Of a DNA stretch of 64,000 nucleotides, positions 28,719-37,694 are shown piece by piece (the stretch's first letter is position 1; the number at the start of each line of letters is the position of its first letter). The notes beneath the pieces were generated by a model that saw only the letters and a program-made list of their open reading frames with translations, did not search any database and was not told where the DNA came from. The stretch comes from Metallosphaera hakonensis JCM 8857 = DSM 7519 (lineage in GTDB: Archaea; Thermoproteota; Thermoprotei_A; Sulfolobales; Sulfolobaceae), in contig NZ_CP029287.2 in NCBI RefSeq assembly GCF_003201675.2, positions 2,344,001 to 2,408,000 of the forward strand, given 5' to 3'. The position numbers and the translations under genes were made by a program.

Positions 28719-30233
28719 ATGAATTTAAGAGAATTATCTCCAGAATTCAAGGATTTGACGATTCTTGAATCTGGCACTCCGGTATTTAAGACGTACCTAG
28801 CAGGAGACTGGATCTCATCCAAGGAGCTCGATGAGGTGGTGTCGCCCATAGATCTGAGCGTGTTCGCTAAGGTACCAAGGATACCCTACGGGATGGTTGA
28901 CCAAGCGCTCTCTAGGGTCTATGACTCAGGGAAGTGGGAAGTACGTGATTTACCTGGAGAGAAAAGGCTGAAGATATTTCATGGGATGGCGACCCTTCTT
29001 GACAAGTTCAGGGATGACTTCGTTGAGATCCTAATGATCGGTAACGGTAAAACTAAGGCAGCCGCAAACGGAGAAGTCAATGCATCCATTGAGAGATTGA
29101 TGAGGGCTGACCTCGACGTAAGGAAATTATACGGCGAATATGTACCTGGAGATTGGAGCAGTGAGAGTCTAGAGACGGAGGCCATTGTCAGAAGGGAACC
29201 ACTGGGCGTAGTTCTGGCGATAACTCCGTTTAATTACCCGCTCTTTGATGTAGTGAACAAGTTTGTGTACTCTACTGTAGCTGGTAATGCGATAGTTATC
29301 AAGCCGGCCAGTAAGACTCCCCTCCCTGCCATAATGTTCGCTAAAGTAGCAGAAATGGCTGGCTTTCCGAAGCATGGAATCGGTATCCTAACAGTTCCAG
29401 GTAAAGACATGGATAAGATCGTGGGTGATCAAAGGATAGGAGTGATCTCCTTCACTGGAAGTACTGAGACCGGTGAAAGGGTGATTAAGGCTGGAGGAGT
29501 GAAACAGTACGTCATGGAATTGGGCGGTGGGGATTCGGCATTGGTTTTAGACGATGCAGATCCAGTGTCTACTGCTCAAAAGATCGCTACCTCGGTCACA
29601 TCGTACAGCGGGCAGAGATGCGACTCCATAAAGTTCATCTTCTCTGAACCTGGGATCTACGATAGGCTTAGGGATAACCTAGTCCTCGAGTTCAGCAAAA
29701 TTAAGGTCGGAGATCCCAGGGAGGACGTTAACATGGGTCCAATAATCGACAAGGGAACGGTTGATGAATTGGAGTTCTCTGTGAAGGACGGGCTAGAAAA
29801 GGGAGCGAAAATTCTGTTTGGTGGGAAGAGGATAAAGGAGAACTACGTTCAACCTACGCTCCTGGAAATATCAAAGGATAAGGTAAAGGAATTATATCTT
29901 TATAAGAAAGAAGTCTTTCTGGCAATTGCCACACTCGTTAAAGTGGATAACGTAGATGAGGCCATATCCTTTAGTAACTCGAGGCGATACGGGCTTGATG
30001 CCTCCGTATTCGGGGAGGACATAAACAAGATAAGGAAAGCGATCAGATATCTTGAAGTGGGAGCCGTGTACATAAATGACTTTCCGAGACATGGAATAGG
30101 ATACTTTCCATTTGGAGGGAGGAAGGACTCCGGCGTTGGTAGGGAAGGAATAGGATACACCATTGAGCACGTAACTGCATATAAGACCGTCGTATACAAC
30201 TATAAGGGGAAGGGAGTATGGGATTACATGTGA
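28719..30233 (+). CDS. gapN: Non-phosphorylating glyceraldehyde-3-phosphate dehydrogenase
   Basis: A 504-residue aldehyde dehydrogenase with all catalytic elements: Asn172 in [10 protein letters not shown], Glu267 in YVMELGGGD and Cys301 in [10 protein letters not shown], and the NAD(P) motif FTGSTETG. It oxidises glyceraldehyde 3-phosphate straight to 3-phosphoglycerate, the step after KDPG cleavage in the archaeal pathway. It is the third gene of the kdgA-kdgK-gapN operon (17 bp spacing). The family call rests on sequence and context together. Confidence 0.92.
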   Translation: MNLRELSPEFKDLTILESGTPVFKTYLAGDWISSKELDEVVSPIDLSVFAKVPRIPYGMVDQALSRVYDSGKWEVRDLPGEKRLKIFHGMATLLDKFRDDFVEILMIGNGKTKAAANGEVNASIERLMRADLDVRKLYGEYVPGDWSSESLETEAIVRREPLGVVLAITPFNYPLFDVVNKFVYSTVAGNAIVIKPASKTPLPAIMFAKVAEMAGFPKHGIGILTVPGKDMDKIVGDQRIGVISFTGSTETGERVIKAGGVKQYVMELGGGDSALVLDDADPVSTAQKIATSVTSYSGQRCDSIKFIFSEPGIYDRLRDNLVLEFSKIKVGDPREDVNMGPIIDKGTVDELEFSVKDGLEKGAKILFGGKRIKENYVQPTLLEISKDKVKELYLYKKEVFLAIATLVKVDNVDEAISFSNSRRYGLDASVFGEDINKIRKAIRYLEVGAVYINDFPRHGIGYFPFGGRKDSGVGREGIGYTIEHVTAYKTVVYNYKGKGVWDYM

Positions 30234-30365
30234 TTTTGCGATTTGATTTTAAATACGGTTTTTGAACGACGTTTATAGGAAAATCCTAGTAACTTTTGGG
30301 CTACACGCCTTGTGGACCATTTAGATTTTACAATTATCTACATCAAATTTACTTTTAATTCATCC

Positions 30366-30405
30366 GAAAATGACGTAACCTACACATCTATATAGGGAAG
30401 CCTCA
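30366..30405 (+). repeat. ACACATCTATATAGGG repeat, copy 2 of 4
   Basis: GTAACCTACACATCTATATA followed by GGGAAGCCTCA is identical to copy 1 over 28 bases. Some 45 bp later GAGAATTGAAGTGATCCATA resembles a sequence at 23410-23434, so the decayed element may be longer. Confidence 0.6.
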
Positions 30406-30495
30406 ATCTTAAACTAAGGTTAATACTGTGACTCTGATATTCGTGAGAATTGAAGTGATCCATAAAGCACTTAACCATTTATTAATTTACAATGT

Positions 30496-31743
30496 ATGAC
30501 TTATAATATGACCTTGACGCTTACTATCAAGAATTTCGGTCCATTTAAAGAGTCATTGATAGAGCTGAAGCCCTTAACAGTATTTATAGGTAGGAACAGC
30601 TTAGGGAAGTCGTTACTCTTGAGGCTTTTGTGGGGGCTCTCCTCCGCTAAACCCAAGGATTTAGATAAGGAATTAGCAGGACTGAAAGCAAAGAGAGATT
30701 CTCTCTCATTGAAAGATAAAGAGAAGGTGAGGGAATATGCAAAGCTTTACATGAAGGCCTTCTCTATTTCCTTAGTTAAAGGGGTAGAAAAGAGGATTAA
30801 CGAAGTCTTGAGTACCGCTGGAGAAATAACAGTGTCCTCAGAGCTGGCAACTTTAAGAATAAAGCTAAATGAATCAAAAATTGAACCTAGCTTGGACCAA
30901 TTAGTAGAAATTGAGGTAAGGAGGACCTCTCCTCTAGGAATAGTTTTCAGAGCCAAGGAGGCGGAAAATACTGAAGAGAATATATTATCGAAAGATGATC
31001 TAGACGATGTCCTGTTAGTAAATTCATTTTATTTTACTTTCTCATTGTTTTATCCGTTATTCAATCCAGATGAAACGGTATTTCTCATAGATGGTCGGGC
31101 TAGCTTAACTGAGTTTTTACCAACACCCGAAAGGTCTATGAAGCTCTACAGCTTTTTAGACACAGTAAGTAGGGATTATATTACTTCATATTACAGGCTC
31201 TTGAGCGATTTTGACAAGGGTAAAGTTGACCTAAGCATGTTGAGGGATTTCTTTGACGAACTTGGTTTCAGTCTGAAACTAATAGAGAGCGACGGAGTCA
31301 AATCTCCTTATGTAGAAATGTGGAATAGGGTCACTTTACCTCTTTCACAGTCTCCGTCAGGAATTAGGGAATCGCTTTCTATGGCCTTAGCCTTGGGAAA
31401 TGAGGATATTTCAGTGGTTTATATCGAGGAACCTGAAGCCCACTTGCACCCTAGAGCTCAGAGGATAATAGCTAAGCTCATGGCTAAAGCTCTAAAAAAG
31501 GGAAAACACATCTTCCTCACTACTCATAGTGATTATCTACTTTATTCTATAAGTAACCTTATAGCGTTATCACGTAAAGAGATAGCCCTTGATCCCAATA
31601 GCGTGGTAGTTTATTTACTAAAGAGAGAAGCGGACTTCACTAAAATAGAAAAAGTTAAGGTTGATGAGGAAGGGATATCTGAAGAGGAGTTCACAAAAGT
31701 CGCGGAAGAAATCCTAGACGAGAGGGATTATATATTTGGTTGA
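30496..31743 (+). CDS. OLD/RecF-like AAA ATPase, possible defence or repair ATPase
   Basis: The 415-residue protein is an ABC/SMC-like ATPase without a Toprim domain. Walker A is IGRNSLGKSLLLR (residues ~31-43), the ABC signature-like SQSPSGIRESLSMA sits near 284-297, Walker B is VVYIEEPEAHLHPRAQ near 308 and the switch His is in IFLTTHSDYLLY near 339. A charged insertion (AKRDSLSLKDKEKVREY) is shaped like a short coiled coil. It overlaps the next gene by 8 bases, so the two form one unit. Related ATPases in OLD, Gabija and PARIS systems work with a nuclease or toxin partner; that role here is inference. The ATG at 30508 is an alternative start. Confidence 0.8.
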   Translation: MTYNMTLTLTIKNFGPFKESLIELKPLTVFIGRNSLGKSLLLRLLWGLSSAKPKDLDKELAGLKAKRDSLSLKDKEKVREYAKLYMKAFSISLVKGVEKRINEVLSTAGEITVSSELATLRIKLNESKIEPSLDQLVEIEVRRTSPLGIVFRAKEAENTEENILSKDDLDDVLLVNSFYFTFSLFYPLFNPDETVFLIDGRASLTEFLPTPERSMKLYSFLDTVSRDYITSYYRLLSDFDKGKVDLSMLRDFFDELGFSLKLIESDGVKSPYVEMWNRVTLPLSQSPSGIRESLSMALALGNEDISVVYIEEPEAHLHPRAQRIIAKLMAKALKKGKHIFLTTHSDYLLYSISNLIALSRKEIALDPNSVVVYLLKREADFTKIEKVKVDEEGISEEEFTKVAEEILDERDYIFG

Positions 31744-32113
31744 TATTTGTAGACTTTCTGAATCAGTTAAATGTACAATAATTAATCTTGACGAGCTGAT
31801 CACTGCATCAGAAAAACACGCAGACCTTTTAGTATATTGTAATAATATAGTAATCGTTATTGAGGAGACAAGAAAAATGAAATCATCAGATATTACCCAG
31901 ATACTAGAGACATTGAATGACATTAGGAGAAATAAGGATAGGTATGGTATCAAATCTGACTTGTTAAAGTTTGTTGGACTTGTACATTTTACTAGAGGCG
32001 CGGATCCCATTTCAATTAAATTGCTCTTGACCAAGACAGGCAGAGATTTCGTTTTAGATAAGGCTAACTGTTGTGAGGATCTAATAAGAAAAATTGAGAA
32101 GATGAAATACTGA
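31736..32113 (+). CDS. Small partner of the OLD-like ATPase, possible PD-(D/E)XK-like nuclease
   Basis: This 125-residue protein is not matched to a named family. ADLLVYCNNIVIVIEETRKMK has an acid (D30), a hydrophobic strand, then E43-E44 and K47/K49, the order expected for the PD-(D/E)XK nuclease core; it continues with a helix SDITQILETLNDI. The TTG start overlaps the ATPase gene by 8 bases, so the stoichiometry is coupled. It has no membrane segment. It could equally be a structural or regulatory subunit. The nuclease idea is a motif-level guess. Confidence 0.55.
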   Translation: MVDICRLSESVKCTIINLDELITASEKHADLLVYCNNIVIVIEETRKMKSSDITQILETLNDIRRNKDRYGIKSDLLKFVGLVHFTRGADPISIKLLLTKTGRDFVLDKANCCEDLIRKIEKMKY

Positions 32114-32192
32114 TTAGGGTATTAAAGATGCTTATGAAGTTTTTAGCTTAAGAGAATAATCGCAATGCACTACATAAACTAAAGGCCATTCG

Positions 32193-32342
32193 CGGATTCT
32201 CTGCGAATTCAGTTTATTTATGGAAATAGAACGAATTCGATTTAAAGGTTTTTCCATTGATTAGGTAAGCATTCATACTTTACGGTCCCTTTCATTTAAT
32301 CTGTTTTAGTCATTATTACGATTCCCAATTGACGCCTGAATG
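32193..32342 (+). repeat. ~150-bp dispersed repeat, copy 1 of 2
   Basis: The blocks GCGAATTCAGTTTATTTATG, TTTCATTTAATCTG, AATTGACGCCTGAAT and spacing match 60813-60985, with substitutions and small gaps. It is non-coding and lies 60 bp before the expanded antitoxin gene. Confidence 0.5.
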
Positions 32343-32409
32343 GTTCTACGTTCGTGTTCATGCTCAATACTCTGATAGTTAAGTTTAATTATTGATAGTT
32401 AGATTTTTT

Positions 32410-32853
32410 TTGGTAAGAGATGGAGAAAGTGGTGTAGGGAGAGTTGACACAGAGAGAGTTGACACAGAGAGAGTTGACACAGAGAGAGTTGACACAGAGA
32501 GAGTTGACACAGAGAGAGTTGACACAGAGAGAGTTGACACAGAGAGAGTTGACACAGAGAGAGTTGACACAGAGAGAGTTGACACAGAGAGAGTTGACAC
32601 AGAGAGAGTTGACACAGAGAGAGTTGACACAGAGAGAGTTGACACAGAGAGAGTTGACACAGAGGGAAGAATGGTGATACCAAAAGAATGGAGGGACAAG
32701 TTTAACACTAACGAATTCATCCTGGTTTTAAAGGATGATAGAATTGAGTTCTACCCCCGTGTATTAAACTTAACAAAACTTATTGACAGCATTAAAGTTG
32801 AAGAATTACCGAGTGACTGGCATGAACTTAAACGTATGGTTTATAGACTCTAA
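32410..32853 (+). CDS. vapB: AbrB-type antitoxin (VapB) with expanded VDTER repeat
   Basis: The C-terminal 60 residues are an AbrB/VapB protein: VDTEGRMVIPKEWRDKFN, then EFILVLKDDRIEFYP and a toxin-binding tail ending LPSDWHELKRMVYRL. In front, the residues VDTER occur 14 times in tandem before the final VDTEG, from a 15-bp DNA repeat in frame. The TTG at 32410 (or 32392) is the only way into this frame. An ATG at 32420 reads MEKVV and then meets a stop in another frame, so the original start was probably MEKVV joined to VDTEG and was later disrupted. Whether it is made as a protein is unknown. The adjoining toxin gene is broken. Confidence 0.65.
   Translation: MVRDGESGVGRVDTERVDTERVDTERVDTERVDTERVDTERVDTERVDTERVDTERVDTERVDTERVDTERVDTERVDTERVDTEGRMVIPKEWRDKFNTNEFILVLKDDRIEFYPRVLNLTKLIDSIKVEELPSDWHELKRMVYRL
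32443..32667 (+). repeat. Tandem array of fifteen 15-bp units
   Basis: The unit GTTGACACAGAGAGA is repeated without a change 14 times; the fifteenth reads GTTGACACAGAGGGA. The last unit is the normal VDTEG codons of the antitoxin, so the array looks like slippage or unequal exchange of the gene's own sequence. Exact identity implies recent expansion. It has no spacers and so is not a CRISPR array. Confidence 0.95.
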
Positions 32854-33251
32854 TGTATTTGTTTACGCGTTCCTGAAACCAAAACGTTCAGTTGATGAAA
32901 AGATTCTGAAAAGAAAGAGAAACTTAAGGGAATATTAACAAGGATTGATAACGGTGAGGAAAAAGTTCTAACTACTGTAGTTCACATTTCTGAAATTGCT
33001 AACGTGATTGAGAGCTTATCTAACCTCGCGACCTCGATTAATGTTACTGAAAACGTGATTAACAACGAAAATATTCTCGTTAAAGAAGTCACACTGCAAG
33101 ATTACGCTGAAGCTGTTAAAATGGCCAAGGAGGAAAATGTGAGCGTTAACGATGCCTAGCTTATGTTATAATGCTGAAAAACGGTATTAGCGAGATTTAT
33201 ACTTTTGATAAAAAGTATTTTAAGAAATTAAATGTGAAGATTATATCTTGA
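32822..33251 (+). pseudogene. vapC: PIN-domain toxin VapC, disrupted
   Basis: From ATG 32822 the frame reads MNLNVWFIDSNVFVYAFLKP, a normal VapC start with its catalytic Asp, and stops at about 32938. A second frame continues as KGILTRIDNGEEKVLTTVVH through EIANVIESL to VSVNDA and a stop near 33159, and a third gives ISEIYTFDKKYFKKLNVKII. At least two frameshifts or a frameshift and deletion have broken it. The start lies 32 bases inside the antitoxin gene. The toxin is surely inactive unless frameshifting restores it. Confidence 0.75.
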
Positions 33252-33256
33252 TGAGG

Positions 33257-33362
33257 GAGTTCAAGGGGCGAGAGACCCACCTGTGAGGATGGCGACGGAT
33301 AGCTCCCTATTTGTAAGTCTTCTTCCAGACGAGGTTTGTTTTGAATGAGGTCTCTTGAACTC
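33257..33362 (+). ncRNA. Possible structured RNA or long imperfect hairpin
   Basis: GAGTTCAA (33257-33264) pairs with TTGAACTC (33355-33362), and GAGACC (33272-33277) with GGTCTC (33349-33354), giving 14 bp broken by a 7-nt bulge. The 71-nt loop is G-rich on its left side. The structure directly follows the broken vapC. It could be a small RNA, a terminator region or a degenerate element end. I cannot name a family. Confidence 0.35.
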
Positions 33363-33428
33363 ATGTCTTAATATGTCACTTGGTTCCAACGTCTCTTATT
33401 TATTTACTTTTAATTATCATTACATAAT

Positions 33429-34109
33429 GTGGAAACAACATACGAGTTTGAAACCAGGAGAACCATGGACGTTGTTAAAGAATACCTCATGAATCCTCAA
33501 AACCTAATGAAATACGTGCCAAGCTTTAAGGGTCTGAAGGAAACCGACCACGGATGGGAACTACAGGTCTCATGGGTGATCACGCTAACCCTCGAAATAA
33601 CCAGACAGATAGGGAGAGACGAAATAACTTATTTGATTAAGAAAAATAACGGACTCATAAAGATAAACTCATATCTACGTTTCGTCATACTTCCAACCAA
33701 GGATAGAACCGTAGTTAGGCTCACGTTCTTCTACAAGGGTCCATTTGAGAGGATAGCCAAAAGACAAACAGAAGAATTTTATAAGAGAGGAGTCGAGATA
33801 TTCAAGGAGGATCTAGAATCCATGGGTTCAAGACCCGCGGAAGAAGCGGTTGTTCGGAAAAGTGATCCCAATTCAAGGCTCACGTTATTGAAAATGAAAA
33901 CCCTTTTATCTAAAATAATAGATAGGGGAGAGCTTGACGATGTACTTGAGCAGGCCATGATATGGAGCGTGAACTCCGAGGTTATAGTTATCGTTTCTGA
34001 TGGAAAAGGGAAAGTAGAACTTGTATTTGATAAGGGTGATCTAAAGACCGTGAATGGAGACTTTAACTCCCTAAACGACAAACTAACTGTTTTAGTGAAG
34101 GGGTCTTAG
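33429..34109 (+). CDS. SRPBCC/START-like protein (CoxG-like domain)
   Basis: The 226-residue protein opens with the SRPBCC pattern: TYEFETRRTMDVVKEYLMNP, a helix for the cavity lid, strands GWELQVSWVITLTLEI and VVRLTFFYKGPF, and a long helix with RIAKRQTEEFYKRGVEIF. These ~140 residues form a hydrophobic ligand pocket. The last ~80 residues are a separate region ending in a strand set (EVIVIVSDGKGKVELVFDKG) of unknown role. CoxG proteins help place or mature CO dehydrogenase-type enzymes; here the ligand is unknown. GTG is the start. It stands alone on its strand. Confidence 0.65.
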   Translation: METTYEFETRRTMDVVKEYLMNPQNLMKYVPSFKGLKETDHGWELQVSWVITLTLEITRQIGRDEITYLIKKNNGLIKINSYLRFVILPTKDRTVVRLTFFYKGPFERIAKRQTEEFYKRGVEIFKEDLESMGSRPAEEAVVRKSDPNSRLTLLKMKTLLSKIIDRGELDDVLEQAMIWSVNSEVIVIVSDGKGKVELVFDKGDLKTVNGDFNSLNDKLTVLVKGS

Positions 34110-34290
34110 ACCTGTCTGGACTTCATCATGCTAAATAACCGCCCTTGAATAGGTATCTTTCAAAGTTAGTCGTGGATATATGCAAAGTTCCATCCTATTC
34201 ATCAGAACATTCCTAGATTCTCTGTGGACATGTTTACAAAGAAGCTAGGGAAACTTCAAAGGATATATTTCTCCTGTCCTCCTATGGGAT

Positions 34291-34959
34291 ATGGCAAGAA
34301 AGGAGAAGTTCTGGTCCTCCATACAAGACATTGTTAGTGGAATTGAAAAACACCCCTTCATTACTGGTTTAGTAGACGGAAGCCTTCCCATGGAAAGCTT
34401 CCAGGATTACATTATTCAAGACGCCCTTTACTTGAGAGAGTTCTCGAGGGCTCTCCTAGTGCTCTCAGCCAAGGCTGAGAAACAGGAACAGACAATTAAT
34501 TTTCTAACCCATGTGTTAGACGCTTCCAGGGTGGAGGAAGGGCTCCATAATTCCTTTCTAAGGAAATGGAACGTGGATCTTGATATCCAGGAGATGACAC
34601 CTGTAAATAGGGCGTACACTTCATTTCTACTGAGCGTGTCCTATTCCTCTCCTTATCCTGAGATTCTCGCAGCGGTTCTCCCATGTTACTGGATTTACAT
34701 GCATGTGGGCAAGTTATTAATCGAGAAAGGTTCCCCTGTTGAAGAGTACAGGAGATGGATAAATACCTATGGAGGAGAGGAGTATGAGCGAGGAGTAATG
34801 TGGGCTGTGGACCAACTCGAAAAAGTTGAGGTAGACCAAGGACAGGAGAGGAGGATGCTCCAAAACTTCAGGCTGGCCTCAATTTATGAGTTCATGTTTT
34901 GGGACTCCGCTTACAAGAGGGAGAGATTTCCCTTCTCAATGAGGATCAACAGGAACTAG
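34291..34959 (+). CDS. tenA: TenA-family thiaminase/aminopyrimidine aminohydrolase
   Basis: A 222-residue all-helical protein of the TenA family: FITGLVDGSLPMESFQDYII, QDALYLREFSRALLVLSAKA, the Cys in AAVLPCYWIYMHVGK, then INTYGGEEYE and EFMFWDSAYK with the usual acid. The Cys places it in the TenA_C group, which hydrolyses amino-HMP in thiamine salvage. No other thiamine gene is adjacent. Thiamine demand fits the ThDP enzyme at the window's left edge, but a functional link is a guess. Confidence 0.88.
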   Translation: MARKEKFWSSIQDIVSGIEKHPFITGLVDGSLPMESFQDYIIQDALYLREFSRALLVLSAKAEKQEQTINFLTHVLDASRVEEGLHNSFLRKWNVDLDIQEMTPVNRAYTSFLLSVSYSSPYPEILAAVLPCYWIYMHVGKLLIEKGSPVEEYRRWINTYGGEEYERGVMWAVDQLEKVEVDQGQERRMLQNFRLASIYEFMFWDSAYKRERFPFSMRINRN

Positions 34960-35037
34960 ATCAGGAACAAGTAATTCTCAAATAAACTATGCTTTTAAGA
35001 AAAAGATAACTTAACTAAAAATCCCTTTTCAGATGCC

Positions 35038-35598
35038 TCAGGACATTGGGGCTCTACCAAGTGGAGCCTTAGCTCCCAACGATTCCGCCACAACCTGAGC
35101 TAGACCAGTATACCAAGCTGCGATGGCTGTCAAAATCCCCACGTAACCTCCAGCGTGCGAAAGGCCCACGTTTCCAGTCATGGCCCCAATTCCCAACAAG
35201 AAGAACGTAATCCACAGTAGTAGGAACGTAGCGAATAGCCCCATGTTGGACTTGAACGTCCCTAGCCACATCACAAATGTAAATATTCCAAACCCTATCA
35301 GTACGTATCCTATTCCCACTGCAGTGACATTTCCGAATATCCCTAACGACGTCAAGAAGAACCACTCCCAGAAAGCTCCATATGTGAAGAACGCAACGTA
35401 GCCGAATGTATTACCAGCTCTCCACTCTAGGATCCCTGCCAGGAGCTGAGCGAGTCCACCGTAGAAAGCTGCAAGTCCCAGTACGGCTCCGCTCCCACTT
35501 GATAGGAGACCTGCGTTATAGGTACTTAAAATAAGGGTAGTCAGGGCGAACCCTGATAACCCGAGGGGTGCGGGATTTGCTCTTTTTTGTTCTGTCAT
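35038..35598 (-). CDS. satP: Acetate uptake transporter (GPR1/FUN34/SatP family)
   Basis: The 186-residue membrane protein has six helices and the family motif [14 protein letters not shown] near its N-terminus. GPR1/FUN34/YaaH proteins carry acetate or other short acids with protons. It is divergent from acetyl-CoA synthetase across a 101-bp gap, so uptake and activation of acetate are likely controlled together. The protein is full-length. Confidence 0.9.
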   Translation of the reverse strand: MTEQKRANPAPLGLSGFALTTLILSTYNAGLLSSGSGAVLGLAAFYGGLAQLLAGILEWRAGNTFGYVAFFTYGAFWEWFFLTSLGIFGNVTAVGIGYVLIGFGIFTFVMWLGTFKSNMGLFATFLLLWITFFLLGIGAMTGNVGLSHAGGYVGILTAIAAWYTGLAQVVAESLGAKAPLGRAPMS

Positions 35599-35669
35599 GG
35601 AAAATCCTGAGGTTATATAAAACTGAGAGATAATTTAAACCTTTTTTGATGCTATATGAGCACAATAAG

Positions 35670-35680
35670 TTTATAATATA
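35670..35680 (+). promoter_or_regulatory. TATA box of the acetyl-CoA synthetase gene
   Basis: TTTATAATATA is centred ~25 bp before the ATG at 35700, the spacing of leaderless Sulfolobales transcripts. The minus-strand satP promoter must lie in the same 101-bp gap. Confidence 0.6.
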
Positions 35681-35699
35681 AATTTCCTAACCATCTCAT

Positions 35700-37694
35700 A
35701 TGTCTCAGACAGAAAACGAATCAGGTCTACCTTTTCAAGAGAAAATAGTTCCAGAGCTCCTTAGGCACCGCGTAGTTTCCCCTGAGGAGTACATGAGAAT
35801 TTACCGTAAGGTTATGGAAAACCCCCAGGAGTACTGGGAGTCTATGGCAAGAGAACTGGACTGGTTCCAGCCTTGGGGAAAAGCGTTAGATGATACCAAT
35901 CCTCCCTTCTATAAATGGTTCGTCGGTGGAGAACTAAATGCGTCGTACCTTACAGTTGACAGACACGCTAACTCGTGGAGAAGAAATAAAGTTGCGATAA
36001 TTTGGGAAGGGGAGCCTTGGGACAATGGGCCAAAGGAAGCTAGGAAGCTCACATATCTGGACCTGTTCAGGGAAGTTAACAGGGCAGCTTACGTTCTCAA
36101 GGAGGTTTACGGGCTAAAGAAGGGAGATAGAATAGGGCTTTACTTACCCATGATACCCGAACTCCCAATCTTCATGTTGGCAGCTGCGAGGATTGGGGTG
36201 ACTTTCACGGTTGTTTTCTCAGGTTTCAGTGCTCAGGCCGTGGCTGATAGGATGAACGATGCTGAAGCCAAATTGATCATAACGGCAGACGGCGGATGGA
36301 GAAGAGGGAAAGTTGTCCCCTTAAAGGAGATAGTTGATAAGGCCCTCGAGACCACTACCACCGTCAAGAACGTCCTTGTTGTGAGAAGGACTGGAACCGA
36401 AGTTAGCATGAAACCAGGGAGAGATGCTTACCTTCATGAAGTGATGACCAAGGTTCCCGTAAACGCCTATGTGGAACCGGAAAGGATGAAGAGCGAAGAT
36501 CCACTCTACATACTCTATACCTCCGGTACTACGGGGAAACCCAAGGGGATAGTCCACGATACGGGAGGGTACATGACTTTACTACATTCTACAATGAAGC
36601 ACGTATTCGATATTAGGGACACTGACGTCTTCTGGTGCACGGCGGACATCGGTTGGGTGACTGGGCATTCCTACATTGTGTTCGGTCCTCTTCAGGAGGG
36701 AGCCACGGAGGTCATGTATGAAGGGGCAATGGATTATCCTGAACCAGACAGGTGGGTCTCCATTGTGGAGAGGCACCAAGTTTCAATACTTTATACCTCG
36801 CCCACAGCCATCAGGACGTTCATGAAGCAGGGGGAGCAATGGATCACCAAACACGACACAAGTAGCGTGAGACTTATGCACTCAGTAGGTGAGCCCATTA
36901 ACCCTGAGGCATGGAGATGGTTCCATAGATTGGTTGGAAGAGGCAAAATTCCTTTCGGAAGCACTTGGTGGATGACTGAGACCGGAGGGATCATGATCTC
37001 CCATGCTCCAGGCAGTTATCTGGTACCGATGAAGCCTGGAACCAACGGACCACCGCTCTTGGGAGTGGAGGCTAACGTGTTTGATGACGAAGGTAAACCC
37101 ATGCCCGAGGGAAAGAAGGGATATCTGGTGATCACGAAACCTTGGCCTGGTATGCCTCTCACTATCAATAATGACCCAGATAGGTACGTAAAGGTCTATT
37201 GGAGTAAGTACCCCAACGTATTTTACGTGGGCGATTACGCGATCAAGGACGAGGACGGATATTACTGGATTTTGGGAAGGGCAGATGAAGTTCTAAAGAT
37301 CGCTGGTCACAGGATAGGAACATACGAACTGGAGTCTGCTCTAATTCAACATCCTGCAGTGGCCGAGGCGGCAGTGGTTGGAGTTCCTGACCAAGTCAGG
37401 GGAGAGGTAGCTGAGGCCTTCGTGATCCTTAGATCAGGGGTAGAACCAAGTCAGAAGCTTCGGGAAGAGCTTGTTAAATTCGTCAAAGAGAACTTTGGAC
37501 CTATAGCGGTGTTCAAGGAAATCCACTTCGTTACGAAACTTCCCAAGACCAGGAGCGGGAAAATAATGAGGAGGGTAATAAGGGCAGTTGCAACTGATTC
37601 CCCCGTAGGAGACGTGACGACGTTAGAGGACGAAGCCTCCGTGGAGGAGGTAAAGAAGGCGTTCCATGAGTTCAAAGAACAGGTCAGGAAGTGA
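35700..37694 (+). CDS. acs: Acetyl-CoA synthetase (AMP-forming)
   Basis: At 664 residues it has full Acs length. The N-terminal ACS domain is followed by YTSGTTGKPKGI, WCTADIGWVTGHSY, STWWMTETGG, VGDYAIKDEDGYYWILGRAD, the hinge DEVLKIAGHRI and the acetylation-type Lys in LPKTRSGKIMRR. It makes acetyl-CoA from acetate, ATP and CoA; in Sulfolobales, relatives also take propionate or 3-hydroxypropionate. The divergent acetate transporter supports acetate as substrate. Its 3' end overlaps the convergent helicase gene by 11 bases. Confidence 0.92.
   Translation: MSQTENESGLPFQEKIVPELLRHRVVSPEEYMRIYRKVMENPQEYWESMARELDWFQPWGKALDDTNPPFYKWFVGGELNASYLTVDRHANSWRRNKVAIIWEGEPWDNGPKEARKLTYLDLFREVNRAAYVLKEVYGLKKGDRIGLYLPMIPELPIFMLAAARIGVTFTVVFSGFSAQAVADRMNDAEAKLIITADGGWRRGKVVPLKEIVDKALETTTTVKNVLVVRRTGTEVSMKPGRDAYLHEVMTKVPVNAYVEPERMKSEDPLYILYTSGTTGKPKGIVHDTGGYMTLLHSTMKHVFDIRDTDVFWCTADIGWVTGHSYIVFGPLQEGATEVMYEGAMDYPEPDRWVSIVERHQVSILYTSPTAIRTFMKQGEQWITKHDTSSVRLMHSVGEPINPEAWRWFHRLVGRGKIPFGSTWWMTETGGIMISHAPGSYLVPMKPGTNGPPLLGVEANVFDDEGKPMPEGKKGYLVITKPWPGMPLTINNDPDRYVKVYWSKYPNVFYVGDYAIKDEDGYYWILGRADEVLKIAGHRIGTYELESALIQHPAVAEAAVVGVPDQVRGEVAEAFVILRSGVEPSQKLREELVKFVKENFGPIAVFKEIHFVTKLPKTRSGKIMRRVIRAVATDSPVGDVTTLEDEASVEEVKKAFHEFKEQVRK

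Noticed and set aside
32443-32667. CRISPR-like array
   Set aside because: Units are 15 bp, directly adjacent and identical, with no spacers, no leader and no cas genes nearby.
32385-32720. Long repeat-filled frames on the minus strand and in a second plus frame (Leu-Ser-Val-Ser-Thr or Arg-Glu-Leu-Thr-Gln repeats)
   Set aside because: They exist only because a 15-bp unit without stops repeats in every frame; only the frame that joins the AbrB domain has a recognisable protein.
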